Below, one piece after another: positions 62,297 through 64,000 of a stretch of DNA of 64,000 nucleotides. Source of the DNA: Mucilaginibacter sp. UR6-1 (GTDB lineage Bacteria > Bacteroidota > Bacteroidia > Sphingobacteriales > Sphingobacteriaceae); NCBI RefSeq assembly GCF_020880975.1, contig NZ_JAJIWP010000001.1, positions 62,001 to 126,000 of the forward strand. The letters run 5' to 3'. Below the pieces are notes generated by a model that did no database searches, had not been told where the DNA came from, and saw only the letters and a program-made list of their open reading frames with translations. Within the stretch, counting starts at the first letter, position 1; the number at the start of each line of letters is the position of its first letter. The position numbers and the translations under genes were made by a program.

Positions 62297-62698
62297 TTAT
62301 AGCGGTCTTTCTACACGCCTTAATACAACCCTTATACGTGCGGCAAGCTCGGCAGGGTTAAAAGGTTTTACAACAAAATCATCGGCACCGCTGTCAAGGC
62401 ACTTAATACGTTTTTCTGAACTTTCTTCGCCTGAGAGGATGATGATGGGTATCGATTTAAAGAAATCGCTCGCTTTAACCTGCTCAATTAACTGCAGGCC
62501 CGTTATCTCGGGAGTATTATAGTCGGATAATATCAGGTCGGGTATGTTACCGTTTTGCAAAAAGGCAAGCGCGTGCATACCATTATCGCTTATTTCAACC
62601 TCGTAAGTAGCGCTCAAAAACTCATTCAGAATGATCTGCATATACGGATCATCCTCAACAACAAGTATTTTAATTTTATTAGTATCAGTAAATGCCAT
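62297..62698 (-). CDS. stand-alone response regulator receiver
   Basis: 133 residues. LVVEDDPYMQIIL, the phosphoacceptor in LILSDYNTPE, ILSGEESS and VVKPFNPAEL with Lys. No output domain, so a CheY-like signal carrier. Encoded upstream of the sugar transferase on the same strand (26-base gap). It may act on the REC-like N-terminus of that enzyme or with the PAS sensor next door. Confidence 0.9.
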   Translation of the reverse strand: MAFTDTNKIKILVVEDDPYMQIILNEFLSATYEVEISDNGMHALAFLQNGNIPDLILSDYNTPEITGLQLIEQVKASDFFKSIPIIILSGEESSEKRIKCLDSGADDFVVKPFNPAELAARIRVVLRRVERPL

Positions 62699-62923
62699 AG
62701 GCTATCGCTTGTTTATGATTTTTTATAAAAATATCCAACGTTTAGATATCTGCCAATTAAACTTACATTTATTTTATATGTAACATTATTACGTAAAACA
62801 CAGTATATAGGTTGGTGCCGTATTATAATAAATTATTGTTTACTATTTTATACGGAATTAACACCGCTGGTTTTATTGTGATAACTTAAATAGTAACTTC
62901 GCTTAACGCTATTTTGTTGGTTA
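62699..62923. other. divergent AT-rich promoter region
   Basis: 225 bases between the receiver gene and the PAS sensor, AT-rich, no ORF. No perfect TAnnTTTG box was confirmed. A sequence ATTACGTAAAA (about 62788) resembles TTACGTAAAA before the GT14 gene (54334); not compared further. Confidence 0.4.
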
Positions 62924-64000
62924 ATGAATGTATCGCACTTTTTTTTTAATGCTGAGCAACTTGGCCGGTTGTTTCCTTATTACATATTGATAAGCAATCC
63001 TGAACTTGAAGTAGATGGTTACGGTGCTGCGCTCAGCAATATGATAAGCCTGCAAGTGCATGATAGCTTTGCCCACACTTTTCGTATAGCCGATAAAGAT
63101 GATGCTTTAAGCAGTAATTACCTTTCGGTGCTTATTGGGCGTGCCATAACGCTGGTGCCCATAAACAATAAGGGAATACATATACATGGCCAGCTTGAAT
63201 ATTTAAAATCAACCGATCAGTACCTTTTTGCCGGTAATGCCATAACCGGTACCGAGGCCACGAGCAACCTTGCAGATACGGCGCTTAAAGGCAAGCTTGA
63301 TTTTTATTTTGATGTACTTAACGAAGTGCCTGCCGAGGTGGTGGTTTTTGATACCGAACACCGGTATATATTCATAAACCAGGCCGCTATACGTGATACA
63401 GCCCTGCGCGAACGGATGATAGGCCTGAAGGATGAGGATTTTTGCTGGCTTACCAACAGGCCCGAAAGCCTTGCACGTGAACGACGCGCGCATTTTAATG
63501 AAGTTATGCAAACCCGCAAGCTTAAAACATGGGAAGAAACCATTGTAAACAGGCACGGAGAAGAGTTGTATAAATTGAGGCACATGTACCCAGTGCTTGA
63601 CCACAACAGGCAGGTTAAGTTTGTGGTGGGTTACAGCATTGATATTACCGACCGTAAACGTGCTGAAGACCAGTTGCAGATAAGCGAACACAAATACCGC
63701 GAACAATATAACCTGAGCCCGGCACTTATATATACCCATAATTTACAGGGTCATGTATTATCGGTTAACCCTGCTATAACCGACACATTGGGCTATACCG
63801 GGGCAGAAGTTACCGGTAAGGCCATCAGTGCGCTATTGCCTAAATATGATGAGCGAAGGCTATCCAGAATGTACCTGGAGAAACTAAAGGCTGATGGCCA
63901 TGCCAGGGGGATATTTAAAACGGTGCATCGTAACGGTAAGGATGTGGTATATATGTTTTACCAGAGCTATGTGGCCGGTGCCGGTAGTAATGATCCATAT
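62924..64000 (+). CDS. PAS-domain sensor protein (3' end outside window)
   Basis: ATG at 62924; the frame runs to the window end (359 residues). Residues 1-110 (FFFNAEQLGRLFPYYILI and SFAHTFRI) resemble the H-NOX-associated HNOBA domain; this is a moderate match by eye. Two PAS domains follow (about 128-255 with FVVGYSIDITDRKRAEDQ, and from about 262, NLSPALIYTHNLQGHV). A histidine kinase or diguanylate cyclase output presumably follows but is not visible. Divergent from the receiver gene, possibly its partner. Confidence 0.8.
   Translation, partial: MNVSHFFFNAEQLGRLFPYYILISNPELEVDGYGAALSNMISLQVHDSFAHTFRIADKDDALSSNYLSVLIGRAITLVPINNKGIHIHGQLEYLKSTDQYLFAGNAITGTEATSNLADTALKGKLDFYFDVLNEVPAEVVVFDTEHRYIFINQAAIRDTALRERMIGLKDEDFCWLTNRPESLARERRAHFNEVMQTRKLKTWEETIVNRHGEELYKLRHMYPVLDHNRQVKFVVGYSIDITDRKRAEDQLQISEHKYREQYNLSPALIYTHNLQGHVLSVNPAITDTLGYTGAEVTGKAISALLPKYDERRLSRMYLEKLKADGHARGIFKTVHRNGKDVVYMFYQSYVAGAGSNDPY

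Noticed and set aside
63209-63739. 176-residue ORF antisense to the PAS sensor
   Set aside because: Shadow of a clearly coding frame with PAS motifs.

Overview
The window looks like chromosomal DNA of a Bacteroidota bacterium of the family Sphingobacteriaceae (Mucilaginibacter or Pedobacter type; the genus is inferred, not shown). Supporting signs are -7 boxes of the TAnnTTTG type, lipoboxes followed by CKK, a GumC-like/WcaJ exopolysaccharide locus, an ECF sigma factor with a membrane partner ending in a beta-barrel, a divergent LuxC-like acyl-CoA reductase and dicluster ferredoxin, and intergenic repeats common in that group. No rRNA, tRNA, CRISPR array or phage was seen.

Layout. 1-3.5 kb: 5'-truncated kdsC, maf, and an overlapping trio (Lgt-like membrane enzyme, cysteine-rich radical SAM protein, small membrane protein). 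3.5-9.8 kb: ppx/gppA, a membrane protein, dnaJ-grpE, ftsE, acyl-CoA reductase and ferredoxin. 9.8-10.25 kb: non-coding repeat island. 10.25-13 kb: MarR-GNAT regulator, NlpC/P60 hydrolase and WD40 protein. 13.1-21.8 kb: a complete histidine operon on the minus strand (hisL leader, hisG, hisD, a lipoprotein gene, hisC, hisB, hisH, hisA, hisF, hisIE). 21.9-28.2 kb: four tandem lipoproteins in a B-A-B-A pattern, a GT39-like membrane glycosyltransferase and a GmhB-like phosphatase. 28.5-34.5 kb: gltB-gltD. 34.6-39 kb: housekeeping and uncharacterised genes. 39.1-43 kb: ECF sigma factor, anti-sigma/barrel protein, YceI, a DUF5777-like barrel and a Rieske lipoprotein. 43-62.3 kb: an exopolysaccharide locus (export, chain-length control, polymerase, flippase, many glycosyltransferases, initiating sugar transferase) with an embedded SpoIIE-phosphatase/STAS/HATPase partner-switching module. 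62.3-64 kb: a receiver protein and a truncated PAS sensor.

Most notable. GC-rich inverted-repeat elements sit at three junctions of the his operon and end exactly at the start codons of hisD, hisH and hisF. The hisF copy carries a DUF559 endonuclease-like ORF that reads in frame into HisF with no start codon at the normal HisF N-terminus. HisH carries a 25-residue element-derived extension, so both subunits of imidazole-glycerol-phosphate synthase are affected. A second class of intergenic structure is a long hairpin whose arms repeat a short word, with a different word at most loci; five clear two-armed copies, one degenerate copy and one single-armed copy are seen. The his operon is preceded by a 20-codon leader peptide with seven histidines. 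The Lgt-like/radical SAM/small membrane trio is a candidate undescribed lipid- or membrane-modifying system.
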